64,000 nucleotides of DNA from Flavobacterium sp. PMTSA4 (GTDB lineage: Bacteria; Bacteroidota; Bacteroidia; Flavobacteriales; Flavobacteriaceae), in the NCBI RefSeq assembly GCF_032098525.1, contig NZ_CP134890.1, positions 744,001-808,000 of the forward strand. Direction: 5' to 3'. The notes under the pieces are model-generated. The model searched no databases, had not been told where the DNA came from, and saw only the letters and a program-made list of their open reading frames with translations. The stretch's first letter is position 1. Every line of letters begins with the position of its first letter. Both the position numbers and the translations under genes were made by a program. This document shows positions 1-8,769 of the stretch, one piece after another.

Positions 1-3000
1 AAACTAATGCAGGTGGATTATTATTAACTACTACATCATTCCCAACCATTACAATTGTAAAAGTTGTAGTATTAGAAAAACAATTTGCTGGAATATGATG
101 AGCAACAATAGTATGATTCCCTGAAGCTAAATTATTAAAAACTGGACTAGATTGATAAGGCAATCCATCCACTGAATATTCATATTCAATTCCAACTGGA
201 TTTGTCACTGTTACTGTATTAGCATTACATGTTTCAACTATATCAACCACTGGATTCACTTGCTGAATTACTATTATTTGTAATGTTGTTGTCATAGCAC
301 ATTGTCCTACGTTTGGTGTAAATGTATATGTGGTTGTTGTAGTATTATTTAATGCTGGTGACCAAATTCCTGTTATTCCATTTGCGGAAGTTGTTGGTAA
401 TGCAGTCATTGTTTGTCCTGCACAAACTGGCGCAACCACAGTAAAAGTTGGAGTTACATTTGAATTAACAACAATAGTCAATGCAGCAGTTGTTGCGCAT
501 TGTCCGGCAGTTGGTGTAAATGTATACGTTGTAGTGGCAGTGTTATTTAATGCTGGCGACCAAGTTCCCGTAAATCCATTCGTTGATGTTGTTGGCAAAG
601 GACTTAAAGACTGTCCGCTACAGATAGGAGCAATAGAATTAAATGTTGGTAGAATATTTGGATTAACTGTTATAGTTAAAGTAGTTGTAGTTGCACACTG
701 TCCTGAAGTTGGTGTGAAAGTGTAGATTGTAGTGGCAGCATTATTTATAGCTGGAGTCCAAGAACCATTAAAACCATTGGTTGACGTTGTTGGCAAAGGA
801 GCTAAAGCTTGTCCATCACAAATTGGCGCAACAGAATTAAAGGTTGGCGTTACATTTGGATTAACAGTAATAGTTAACGTAGTTGTCGTAGAACATTGTC
901 CTGCATTTGGTGTAAATGTATAAGTGGTTGTAGATGTATTATTCAAAGCTGGTGACCATGTTCCCGTTATTCCATTTGTTGAAGTTGTTGGTAAAGCAGT
1001 CATTATTTGACCTGAACAAACTGGAGCAACGGCATTAAATGTTGGAGTTACATTTGGATTAACAGTTATCGTTAACGTAGCTGGCGTAGCACATTGTCCT
1101 ACATTTGGCGTAAAGGTATAAGTGGTTGTTGCGGTATTATTCAATGCTGGTGACCATGTACCAGTTATTCCATTGTTAGATGTAGTTGGTAGTGGGGTTA
1201 ATGCTTGTCCGCTACAAATTGCACTAACCAGGGTAAATGTTGGAGTTATATTTGGGTTAACGGTAATTGTTAAAGTTGCATTAGAGGAACACTGTCCAAC
1301 CAAAGGAGTAAAAGTATAGGTTGTAGTAGCATTATTATTGAGTGCCGGTGACCAAGTTCCAGTAACTCCATTAGTTGATGTTGTAGGTAATGGAGATAAT
1401 GTTTGTCCACCACAAATTGGAGCGATAGCATTAAAAGTTGGTGTTATATTAGGATTAATAACAACTGTCATTGAAGTTCTTGATGCACATTGTCCTCCAT
1501 TTGGAGTAAAAGTATATGTTGTAGTAGCCGCATTATTAATAGTAGGTGACCATGTTCCAGTTTTACCATTTATAGAAGTAGTTGGTAATGAAAAAATTTG
1601 ACCAGCACAAAATGGTCCTAACTGTGTGAATGAAGGTACTGTTGTAGAAGCTGTTAAACTCGGAGCACATATACCATTCCAAGTTAATGTAAAAGTTACT
1701 ACTTGTCCTGGAAGTACTCCATTTACTGTATAATTAGAAGGAGCTACCAAGCTTCCTGTAACTGGAGTTCCGCCATCTATTGTATAAGTATAAGTAAAAC
1801 TACTTTGCCCTGCATTATTAAAATCAAATGCAACTGAAGTTGGAGTTGAATTTGCCGTATCACAAAACAACTGAGGTGTTGCAGTTGGCGACTGATTTGT
1901 AATAGTTACAACTATAGATGCTCTAGTACTTTCACAACCACCAATAGTTTGACTAACATAGTAAGTAGTTGTTCCTAATATTGTTGTTGAAGGAGTTGGA
2001 GCCGTTGAAGAAGCAGTTCCACCAGTTGCATTTGTTCCATACCAATTTAATGTTCCTCCAGCACTTGGAGTAGCTGTTAATGGAGTTGCAGCATTATTTT
2101 GACAGTAAGTAACGGGGGAAACTACAGTTGGTGGATTTATTCCAACTGTTATCGAAGTTGTTGCGTTTATTGAATCGCCACAACTATTCGTAGCTGTTAA
2201 TGTAAATGTTATTGTGCCAGTTGCGTTATTTGGCACTACGTAAGTTGCATTAAGATTACTCGGATTTGTAACCGTTCCATTACTACTAGTCCAATTTAAT
2301 GATTGATAACCTTCAGCAGTACCAAATAAATTAATTGTTGTTCCTGGCGAAACACAAGTATTAGGATTTGCACTTGCCGTTACTGTAAATGGAGTTACTG
2401 GAGCAACACAACCATAGTTAACATATGTTGGAACTCCTGCAGGAGTAAAATTAACTGCTGCACCATCTTGATCTGAAGATGCACCTCCATAAGTTCCAAA
2501 AATATTAATAAGATTACTTCTTTCATAAGTAACTGTATCTGTACATGCACCACCAAATGACATTGTCAGTGTTCGTGTACCTGGTGTTGCATTATAATTT
2601 CCAAAATGTCCAGCTGTAGTCGTTGTATTATTCTGGAAAATAATATACAAAGTACTCGTCAAAGAGTTGAATGAATTAAAATTAACTGTAAAATTTTGAC
2701 TAGTAACTAATAATACTTCAGCATTTGCTGGTAACACACCACCTGTTGGTTCAAGCACAAGACCACAATTTCCATTTAAAATAATAGATTGATTTATTGC
2801 AGCTACTTTTGTAGCAGTTACCGCATTTTGAATTAAACCTGTCCAAGCATTTGAAGGCCATGTAACTGTTAATGTAGAAGTATTTAATGCTGCTGGACCA
2901 ACTTTAAAACGAACCATTTCATTAAAACCTTCGTCATTAGATGGAGAAACTGCTGAACAAGCATCAACTAAAATTGTTTGGATTTCAAAACATTGTGAAT

Positions 3001-3049
3001 AACTTTGTAGTGAAATTATAGAGAGTAAAAAAAATAAAATTCTTTTCAT
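1..3049 (-). CDS. Repeat-rich secreted surface protein, partial (3' end beyond window)
   Basis: Reading leftwards from ATG at 3049 the frame stays open to position 2, about 1016 codons, with no stop, so the C-terminus and any T9SS sorting domain lie outside the window. The product starts with a signal peptide (MKRILFFLLSIISLQSYSQ). The first 250 or so residues resemble a lamin-tail-like or jelly-roll surface domain, which is only an impression. Ig/PKD-like stretches follow, then seven 66-residue repeats with the core TGTWSPALNN and TTTYTFTP, each ending GQC. Such proteins in flavobacteria are normally T9SS-exported adhesins; that role is inferred. A TATCTTTG -7 element lies about 42 bp upstream of the start. 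Confidence 0.85.
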   Translation of the reverse strand, partial: MKRILFFLLSIISLQSYSQCFEIQTILVDACSAVSPSNDEGFNEMVRFKVGPAALNTSTLTVTWPSNAWTGLIQNAVTATKVAAINQSIILNGNCGLVLEPTGGVLPANAEVLLVTSQNFTVNFNSFNSLTSTLYIIFQNNTTTTAGHFGNYNATPGTRTLTMSFGGACTDTVTYERSNLINIFGTYGGASSDQDGAAVNFTPAGVPTYVNYGCVAPVTPFTVTASANPNTCVSPGTTINLFGTAEGYQSLNWTSSNGTVTNPSNLNATYVVPNNATGTITFTLTATNSCGDSINATTSITVGINPPTVVSPVTYCQNNAATPLTATPSAGGTLNWYGTNATGGTASSTAPTPSTTILGTTTYYVSQTIGGCESTRASIVVTITNQSPTATPQLFCDTANSTPTSVAFDFNNAGQSSFTYTYTIDGGTPVTGSLVAPSNYTVNGVLPGQVVTFTLTWNGICAPSLTASTTVPSFTQLGPFCAGQIFSLPTTSINGKTGTWSPTINNAATTTYTFTPNGGQCASRTSMTVVINPNITPTFNAIAPICGGQTLSPLPTTSTNGVTGTWSPALNNNATTTYTFTPLVGQCSSNATLTITVNPNITPTFTLVSAICSGQALTPLPTTSNNGITGTWSPALNNTATTTYTFTPNVGQCATPATLTITVNPNVTPTFNAVAPVCSGQIMTALPTTSTNGITGTWSPALNNTSTTTYTFTPNAGQCSTTTTLTITVNPNVTPTFNSVAPICDGQALAPLPTTSTNGFNGSWTPAINNAATTIYTFTPTSGQCATTTTLTITVNPNILPTFNSIAPICSGQSLSPLPTTSTNGFTGTWSPALNNTATTTYTFTPTAGQCATTAALTIVVNSNVTPTFTVVAPVCAGQTMTALPTTSANGITGIWSPALNNTTTTTYTFTPNVGQCAMTTTLQIIVIQQVNPVVDIVETCNANTVTVTNPVGIEYEYSVDGLPYQSSPVFNNLASGNHTIVAHHIPANCFSNTTTFTIVMVGNDVVVNNNPPALV
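250..1640 (-). repeat. Seven tandem 198-bp coding repeats
   Basis: The GQC codons (GCACATTGTCC-like on the + strand) recur near 297, 497, 692, 891, 1089, 1287 and 1486, giving a 198-bp period and 66-residue units. Units are clearly homologous but diverged at the DNA level, unlike the near-identical array at 30000-35942. They encode Ig-like beta-sandwich modules with a Cys in GQC and another in the C-[SAG]-GQ motif. Confidence 0.85.
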
Positions 3050-3090
3050 TTTTTCGAATATTTATATGCTTTCTTTTTGCAATTATTAAT

Positions 3091-3098
3091 CAAAGATA
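3091..3098 (-). promoter_or_regulatory. -7 element TATCTTTG of the 3049 surface gene
   Basis: CAAAGATA on the + strand, 42 bp upstream of the start codon at 3049, matches TAnnTTTG exactly. No convincing -33 TTG was found at the expected distance. Confidence 0.5.
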
Positions 3099-3140
3099 AA
3101 TATTTTAAACACCTATCTAAATATTTTTGTTTCGTTAATT

Positions 3141-3170
3141 AAAAAAAAAAACTCAATAATGAGGTTTTAA
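3141..3170 (-). terminator. Weak intrinsic terminator of proline dehydrogenase
   Basis: On the - strand a short CTCA/TGAG stem flanked by A/T pairs is followed by about ten T residues, just downstream of the stop codon at 3178. The stem is short, so the call is tentative. Confidence 0.45.
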
Positions 3171-3177
3171 AATTTAA

Positions 3178-4350
3178 TTACTTTTCTAACTTTCTTCTCT
3201 TTCGTTCCGCTTTTAAAAGATTTAACTCTCTATTTGTTTGACCTGCTACAGAAGTATTCTCTTCAGCTCTTCTTATCAAATAAGGCATAACATCTCTTAC
3301 TGGACCAAATGGTAAGTATTTGGCAACATTATAGCCTTTTTCGGCTAAATTATAACTAATATTATCACTCATTCCATACAGTTGTCCAAACCAAATTCTT
3401 GAATCATTTGGAGAAATTCCTTTTTGACTCATTAATTCAATTAATTTATATGAACTTTCCTCATTATGAGTTCCAGCAAAAATGGCCATTTTATCCAAAT
3501 GCTCCATCATGTAAACAACTGATGCATCATAATTTTCGTCTGTAGCTTGCTTTGAAACACAAATTGGAGACTTATAACCTTTTTCTTCTGCACGTTTATT
3601 TTCTTTTTCCATGTAAGCACCACGAACTAACTTCATTCCAATAAAAAATCCTTCTTCTTTAGCAACTTGATGAAGTTTTTTTAAATAGTCTAATCTGTCC
3701 CAACGGTACATTTGCAAAGTATTAAAAACTATCGCTTTTTCTTTGTTATAACGACGCATCATTTCAGTTACAATATCATCTGCTGCATCTTGCATCCAGC
3801 TTTCTTCTCCATCAATTAACAATGCTACATCTTTTTCATGTGCCGTTTTACAAATTAAATCAAAACGGGCAACTACTCTATTCCATTCTTCTTGTTCTGC
3901 TTGATTTAATTCTTTTTTCTCTCCAATCTTAACATACAAGTCAAATCTTCCAATTCCAGTTGGCTTGAAAACTGCAAAAGGTATTGCTTGTCGTTCTTTA
4001 GCAAAATCAACAGTTTTCAAAGTCATCGCTAATGCTGCATCAAATTGATTTTCTTCTTCTTTTCCTTCAACAGAATAATCTAAAACTGATGAAACCCCTT
4101 TTGTATACATTTTATCAACCACAGAAAGACAATCTTCTTCAGTTGTTCCTCCACAAAAATGATCAAAAACAGTTGCTCTTATTAATCCTTCGACAGGAAG
4201 ATGAGCTTTGATTGCAAAATTGGTCACCGCTGTTCCAATTCTAACCAATGGTTCATTGGCAATCATTTTAAATAAAAAATAAGCTCTATCTAATTCGGTG
4301 TCTGTTTTTAATCCAAATGCAACTTCGGTATTGTTAAATATTTTTTCCAT
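3178..4350 (-). CDS. Proline dehydrogenase (monofunctional)
   Basis: A 390-aa protein of the PRODH/PutA FAD-binding TIM-barrel family, oxidising proline to pyrroline-5-carboxylate with electron delivery to the quinone pool. Recognisable elements are the MKLVRGAYMEKE segment near residue 240, a GTHNEES segment near 290, and a C-terminal PFGPVRDVMPYLIRRAEENT motif typical of the substrate-binding region. The length fits the short bacteroidetal monofunctional enzyme; no P5C dehydrogenase domain is fused. It is divergent from aroB across an 85-bp gap holding its promoter (TATATTTG at 4375-4368 with TTTG at 4401-4398). Confidence 0.93.
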   Translation of the reverse strand: MEKIFNNTEVAFGLKTDTELDRAYFLFKMIANEPLVRIGTAVTNFAIKAHLPVEGLIRATVFDHFCGGTTEEDCLSVVDKMYTKGVSSVLDYSVEGKEEENQFDAALAMTLKTVDFAKERQAIPFAVFKPTGIGRFDLYVKIGEKKELNQAEQEEWNRVVARFDLICKTAHEKDVALLIDGEESWMQDAADDIVTEMMRRYNKEKAIVFNTLQMYRWDRLDYLKKLHQVAKEEGFFIGMKLVRGAYMEKENKRAEEKGYKSPICVSKQATDENYDASVVYMMEHLDKMAIFAGTHNEESSYKLIELMSQKGISPNDSRIWFGQLYGMSDNISYNLAEKGYNVAKYLPFGPVRDVMPYLIRRAEENTSVAGQTNRELNLLKAERKRRKLEK

Positions 4351-4367
4351 TCTATAAAATAATTGAG

Positions 4368-4401
4368 CAAATATAATCAGAGTTTATAATTATTTATCAA
4401 A
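4368..4401 (-). promoter_or_regulatory. Promoter of proline dehydrogenase
   Basis: Read on the - strand: TTTG (4401-4398), 22-nt spacer, TATATTTG (4375-4368). This is one of the few places here where both -33 and -7 elements of the Bacteroidota sigma factor can be seen. The start codon is 17 nt downstream. Confidence 0.65.
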
Positions 4402-4435
4402 TTTTACCTTATTTTGCCTCTCTAAATTATCAATA

Positions 4436-5503
4436 ATGCAATCAATCAAAGCAAACGATTATTCAATTCATTTTTTACAAAACTCTTATCAATATTTAAA
4501 TGAGCAAATAGAAAAAGTGAATTACTCTACTATTTTTATATTGGTTGACAGTAATACTAATGAATATTGCTTGCCTTATTTTTTGCCTTATTTAGAAACA
4601 ACTAAGCCTATTGAAATCATTGAAATTGAAGCTGGTGAAGAACAAAAAAACATTGAAACTTGTGTTGAAATTTGGAAAATACTTACTGAACTTGGTGGCG
4701 ACAGAAAAAGTTTAATCATCAATCTTGGCGGTGGAGTTATTACCGATATTGGTGGTTTTGTGGCATCAACTTTTAAAAGAGGAATTGATTTTATAAATAT
4801 CCCAACTAGTTTGTTAGCTATGGTTGATGCTTCTGTAGGTGGAAAAAACGGCGTTGATTTAGGAAGTCTTAAAAATCAAATTGGTGTTATTAATGTTCCA
4901 AAAATGGTTCTTATTGACACTGAATATTTAGCAAATTTACCTCAAAACGAAATGCGTTCTGGATTAGCGGAAATGCTAAAACATGGTTTAATTTATGATA
5001 AAAATTATTGGGAAAAATTTATTGACTTGTCTAAAATTGATTTAGCTGATTTAGACCAATTAATTCATCGTTCGGTAGAAATAAAAAACGAAATAGTTTC
5101 ACAAGATTTAACTGAAAATGGCATCCGAAAATCATTGAATTTTGGTCACACTTTAGGTCATGCCATCGAAAGCTATTTTTTAGAAAATCCTGAAAAGAAA
5201 ACCTTGTTACATGGCGAAGCAATTGCTGTTGGAATGATTTTAGAAAGTTATATTTCATACAGAAAAAATTTAATTTCAGAAACTGATTTGGAACATATCA
5301 AAAAAACTCTTTTGAACTATTTTGAAAAAGTAAATTTTGAAGAAAAAGACATACAGCCAATATTGGATTTACTTATTCATGACAAGAAAAACGAATATGG
5401 AAAAGTGCAATTTTGTTTATTAAATTCAATCGGAAAAACAATCTACAATCAAGAAGCTGATAATGAATTAATTAATAAAGCTTTCCAATATTATAATACT
5501 TAA
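4436..5503 (+). CDS. aroB: 3-dehydroquinate synthase
   Basis: A 355-aa AroB converting DAHP to 3-dehydroquinate, second step of the shikimate pathway; NAD- and metal-dependent, cytoplasmic. The glycine-rich NAD-binding run GGGVITDIGGFVASTFKRG lies near residue 98. The metal-binding segments LNFGHTLGHAIE (about 236) and LHGEAIAVGM (about 259) are intact, as is the MVDASVGGKNGVD active-site segment. Length is normal for the family. It is the first gene of a rightward series; the next ORF begins 55 bp downstream with its own promoter. Confidence 0.97.
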   Translation: MQSIKANDYSIHFLQNSYQYLNEQIEKVNYSTIFILVDSNTNEYCLPYFLPYLETTKPIEIIEIEAGEEQKNIETCVEIWKILTELGGDRKSLIINLGGGVITDIGGFVASTFKRGIDFINIPTSLLAMVDASVGGKNGVDLGSLKNQIGVINVPKMVLIDTEYLANLPQNEMRSGLAEMLKHGLIYDKNYWEKFIDLSKIDLADLDQLIHRSVEIKNEIVSQDLTENGIRKSLNFGHTLGHAIESYFLENPEKKTLLHGEAIAVGMILESYISYRKNLISETDLEHIKKTLLNYFEKVNFEEKDIQPILDLLIHDKKNEYGKVQFCLLNSIGKTIYNQEADNELINKAFQYYNT

Positions 5504-5522
5504 CTTTTTTTTAATCATTTTA

Positions 5523-5554
5523 TTGGAAATAGGAAATATTATTTTTTAAATTTG
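5523..5554 (+). promoter_or_regulatory. Promoter upstream of the 59-aa ORF
   Basis: TTG (5523-5525), 21-nt spacer, then an exact TAAATTTG -7 element (5547-5554). The ATG of the small ORF follows only 4 nt later, so transcription would begin at or just inside the start codon, giving a leaderless or near-leaderless message. Confidence 0.6.
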
Positions 5555-5558
5555 CCTA

Positions 5559-5738
5559 ATGAAAAAACACAATAACGCTTTTGTTTACAACATATCCAAT
5601 CAAGGAAATTCTTTTCTTTTCGGTAGTGTTATAACTATGTGTTCTTCTGTAAAAAAAGACTTCAAAACACTTATTACTGAATTTGAATTACTTTTTCAAG
5701 AAAAGTTACCTATTATATATGCTAACATTAGGGTTTGA
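5559..5738 (+). CDS. Small hypothetical protein, 59 aa
   Basis: ATG at 5559, TGA at 5736-5738, product MKKHNNAFVYNISN... ending IIYANIRV. Below the usual length cut-off, but it fills an otherwise empty gap between aroB and the decarboxylase and sits directly behind a good promoter. No transmembrane segment or recognisable domain is visible; there is one Cys. No Shine-Dalgarno sequence is visible, as is common in Bacteroidota. An alternative is that the promoter really serves the decarboxylase at 5791 and this is an unused ORF. Confidence 0.5.
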   Translation: MKKHNNAFVYNISNQGNSFLFGSVITMCSSVKKDFKTLITEFELLFQEKLPIIYANIRV

Positions 5739-5790
5739 ATTGCGATAGATTTTAGTTTAAAACCATCTATACATTTCTTAATAAAACTCA

Positions 5791-7194
5791 ATGAATACTA
5801 AATATTTCGACTTAATAAACCAAACATATTACTTTCCGCAAGAAGAATTTACTTTAAACAAAGATAGCGCGCTTCAATTTCATAACATTGATTTAATGAA
5901 ATTAGTCGAACAATATGGAACGCCTTTAAAATTCACATATTTACCTCAAATTTCCAACAACATAAAAAGAGCCAAAAATTGGTTTAGAAATGCTATGGAA
6001 AAAAACAAATATGAAGGTAAATATTATTATTGCTATTGTACAAAAAGCTCACATTTTGAATACATAATGAATGAAGCTTTTAAAAACAATATTCATATTG
6101 AAACGTCTTCTGCATTTGATATTAATATTGTTGAAAATTTATTAGAAAACGGAAAAATCAATAAAAGCACTTACATTATTTGTAATGGTTTCAAAAGAGA
6201 TCAATACATTACAAATATTGCTCGATTGATTAACAACGGACACAAAAATGCAATTCCGATTATTGATAACTACGAAGAGTTAGATTTATTGCAAGCAGAA
6301 ATTAAAGGAAAATTCAAAATTGGAATTAGAATTGCTGCCGAAGAAGAACCAAAGTTTGAGTTTTATACTTCACGATTAGGAATTGGTTATAAAAACATTC
6401 TTGGTTTTTATAAAAAACAAATTCAGGAAAATGAAAATTTAGAACTTAAAATGCTTCACTTTTTCATCAATACCGGAATTAATGATACAGCTTATTATTG
6501 GAACGAACTAGTAAAATGTATCAAAGTATATATCCAACTTAAAAAAGAATGTCCATCATTAGACGGATTGAATATTGGCGGTGGTTTTCCTATCAAAAAT
6601 TCATTAGCTTTTGAATACGATTACCAATACATGATTGACGAAATAATCAATCAGATTAAAATTGCATGTGACGAAGCTGAAGTTGATGTTCCAAATATAT
6701 TTACGGAATTTGGTTCTTTTACAGTAGGAGAATCTGGTGGAGCAATCTATCAAGTTTTATATCAAAAACAACAAAATGACCGTGAAGCTTGGAATATGAT
6801 TGACAGTTCTTTCATTACCACTTTACCTGATACTTGGGCAATCAATAAACGATTTATTATGCTAGCTGTAAATCGTTGGAATGATACTTATGAAAGAGTT
6901 CTTTTGGGCGGAATGACTTGTGATAGCGATGATTATTACAACTCTGAACAAAATATGAATGCTATTTATTTGCCAAAATACAATAAAGAAAAGCCATTAT
7001 ACATTGGATTTTTCAATACTGGTGCATATCAAGAAACCATTGGCGGTTTTGGTGGTTTGCATCACTGTTTAATTCCACAACCTAAACACATCTTGATTGA
7101 TAGAGATGAAAATGGAATTTTAGCAACCGAAGTTTTTTCAGAGCAACAAACTTCAGATGATGTATTGAAAATATTAGGTTACACTAAAAAATAG
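5791..7194 (+). CDS. speA: Arginine decarboxylase (PLP fold type III)
   Basis: A 467-aa group IV/type III PLP-dependent decarboxylase (alanine-racemase-like barrel plus beta domain), predicted to form agmatine from arginine. The PLP lysine sits in YYCYCTKSSHFEYI near residue 90. The phosphate-binding GGGFPI lies near 266, the TEFGSF segment near 306, and the CDSDDYY active-site Cys/Asp motif near 385. It is much shorter than enterobacterial SpeA (about 650 aa) but matches the compact enzyme I associate with flavobacteria. Substrate assignment rests on family recall; a lysine or diaminopimelate substrate is less likely. The next gene is another polyamine enzyme 95 bp downstream. Confidence 0.85.
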   Translation: MNTKYFDLINQTYYFPQEEFTLNKDSALQFHNIDLMKLVEQYGTPLKFTYLPQISNNIKRAKNWFRNAMEKNKYEGKYYYCYCTKSSHFEYIMNEAFKNNIHIETSSAFDINIVENLLENGKINKSTYIICNGFKRDQYITNIARLINNGHKNAIPIIDNYEELDLLQAEIKGKFKIGIRIAAEEEPKFEFYTSRLGIGYKNILGFYKKQIQENENLELKMLHFFINTGINDTAYYWNELVKCIKVYIQLKKECPSLDGLNIGGGFPIKNSLAFEYDYQYMIDEIINQIKIACDEAEVDVPNIFTEFGSFTVGESGGAIYQVLYQKQQNDREAWNMIDSSFITTLPDTWAINKRFIMLAVNRWNDTYERVLLGGMTCDSDDYYNSEQNMNAIYLPKYNKEKPLYIGFFNTGAYQETIGGFGGLHHCLIPQPKHILIDRDENGILATEVFSEQQTSDDVLKILGYTKK

Positions 7195-7289
7195 TTCAAA
7201 AAAATATAAAATAAATTAATAATAACTGTTTGTGGTTTTAGAAAAAAAGTTTTTCTTTGAACCACGAACTACTCGTAATAAAAAACAAA

Positions 7290-8264
7290 ATGAGCAAAGG
7301 ACCAATTAGTCAATTCATAGAAAAAAATTACCTTCATTTCAATGCTGCAGCCTTAGTTGACGCAGCAAAAGGATATGAAGAACATTTGCTTGACAATGGT
7401 AAAATGATGATAACATTGGCTGGTGCAATGAGTACTGCCGAATTAGGAAAATCATTGGCAGAAATGATTCGCCAAGACAAAGTACATATCATTTCATGTA
7501 CTGGTGCAAATCTTGAAGAAGATATTATGAATTTGGTGGCACATAATTCATATAAAAGAGTTCCAAACTACAGAGATTTATCACCACAAGAAGAATGGGA
7601 TTTATTAGAAAACCATTATAATAGAGTTACGGATACTTGTATTCCTGAAGAAGAAGCTTTCCGTAGATTACAATCGCATTTATTTGATATTTGGAATAAT
7701 GCCGATTCAAAAGGAGAACGCTATTTTCCACATGAATTCATGTATCAAATGATTAATTCTGGAGTATTAAAACAATACTACGAAATTGATCCAAAAGATT
7801 CTTGGATGGTTGCTGCCGCTGAGAAAAATTTACCAATCGTTGTTCCTGGTTGGGAAGATAGTACAATGGGAAATATTTTTGCTTCATATTGTATTAAAGG
7901 AACATTCAAACCAACAACCATGAAATCAGGTATTGAATACATGATGTGGTTAGCTGATTGGTACACTAAAAACTGTGAAGGTAAAGGAGTTGGATTTTTC
8001 CAAATTGGAGGTGGAATCGCTGGTGATTTCCCAATTTGTGTGGTTCCGATGCTTTATCAAGATATGGAAATGCATGATGTTCCATTTTGGAGCTATTTTT
8101 GCCAAATATCAGACTCTACAACAAGTTATGGTTCTTATTCTGGAGCAGTTCCGAATGAGAAAATTACTTGGGGAAAACTTGACATTACAACACCCAAATT
8201 TATTGTTGAATCGGATGCAACGATTGTTGCTCCATTAATATTTGCTTACATACTAGATTTATAA
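7290..8264 (+). CDS. Deoxyhypusine synthase-like protein (polyamine enzyme)
   Basis: A 324-aa NAD-dependent DHS-superfamily protein. Start placed at 7290 (MSKGPISQFIEKN) because the 11 upstream codons (MNHELLVIKNK) lie on a region able to form a hairpin. Bacteria lack the eIF5A target, so the likely role is polyamine synthesis (homospermidine or a related aminobutyl transfer), consistent with the arginine decarboxylase upstream. Visible: SCTGANLEED near residue 69, GGGIAGDF near 240, and TWGK with the Schiff-base lysine near 296. By manual alignment with human DHS, the His and Asn after GGG and one substrate-binding Asp are replaced, pointing to altered specificity. Family symbol speY has been used, but I do not assign it. 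Confidence 0.85.
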   Translation: MSKGPISQFIEKNYLHFNAAALVDAAKGYEEHLLDNGKMMITLAGAMSTAELGKSLAEMIRQDKVHIISCTGANLEEDIMNLVAHNSYKRVPNYRDLSPQEEWDLLENHYNRVTDTCIPEEEAFRRLQSHLFDIWNNADSKGERYFPHEFMYQMINSGVLKQYYEIDPKDSWMVAAAEKNLPIVVPGWEDSTMGNIFASYCIKGTFKPTTMKSGIEYMMWLADWYTKNCEGKGVGFFQIGGGIAGDFPICVVPMLYQDMEMHDVPFWSYFCQISDSTTSYGSYSGAVPNEKITWGKLDITTPKFIVESDATIVAPLIFAYILDL

Positions 8265-8273
8265 ACTTATTTT

Positions 8274-8693
8274 ATGAGAAGAATTATCGTTGACTATGCA
8301 AAACTTACTGGTGATATTTTAAATTTACTAGTAGAAAAATTTCCGGAAGGATATGACGATTCGGATATAATTCGTTTTAGAAATGCTCAAAACGAATTAA
8401 TTGAAGCTGTAGAAGTGAGAACTGAAGACACTATTTATTTAGTGAAAGTAAGCACAAAACTTGCCAGCAGAATGGAAAAATTTGAAGAAGATGACGATTT
8501 AGATGCAGTAATTGAACCAATTGCTCCAGTAAAAGGAATCGACCTTGATGATGATGACTTATCAGGTGATGACGAAGATGACGATGTTGATTTACTAAAA
8601 GACAAAGGTGGTTCTGATGATGACGATGAAATTGATGAAGACGACTTTTCTGATTCAGACAACTTCGAAGAAGATGATGACGAAGATGAATAA
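8274..8693 (+). CDS. Conserved small protein with poly-acidic tail
   Basis: A 139-aa protein. Residues 1-75 form a compact domain (MRRIIVDYAKLTGDILNLL...YLVKVSTKLASRMEKF). The remainder is a very low-complexity Asp/Glu/Ser tail, with acidic residues making up well over half. It starts 9 bp after the polyamine enzyme, so co-transcription is likely, and a strong terminator follows. Relatives in flavobacteria have been labelled DNA primase, which nothing in the sequence supports. Function unknown; the tail could mediate electrostatic binding to basic proteins or metals. Confidence 0.8.
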   Translation: MRRIIVDYAKLTGDILNLLVEKFPEGYDDSDIIRFRNAQNELIEAVEVRTEDTIYLVKVSTKLASRMEKFEEDDDLDAVIEPIAPVKGIDLDDDDLSGDDEDDDVDLLKDKGGSDDDDEIDEDDFSDSDNFEEDDDEDE

Positions 8694-8719
8694 TAAATAA
8701 CAGAATTTACAAAAATAGA

Positions 8720-8763
8720 AAATCCAAATTCCAATTGTATAAATTGAAATTTGGATTTTTTAT
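8720..8763. terminator. Bidirectional intrinsic terminator
   Basis: A 17-bp nearly perfect stem: arm AAATCCAAATTCCAATT at 8720-8736 pairs with AATTGAAATTTGGATTT at 8742-8758, with a 5-nt loop. T tracts follow on the + strand and A tracts precede it, so it can serve the + operon ending at 8693 and the - operon ending at 8770. Confidence 0.85.
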
Positions 8764-8769
8764 TTCAAA

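Noticed and set aside
330..1601. Four + strand ORFs (330-725, 732-923, 1122-1319, 1338-1601)
   Set aside because: Antisense shadows of the 198-bp repeats; the - strand carries one open frame with signal peptide and consistent repeat units.
7232..7265. Imperfect hairpin before the DHS-like gene as a riboswitch
   Set aside because: Only an A/T-rich imperfect stem (GTGGTT...GAACCAC); no conserved riboswitch core recognised.
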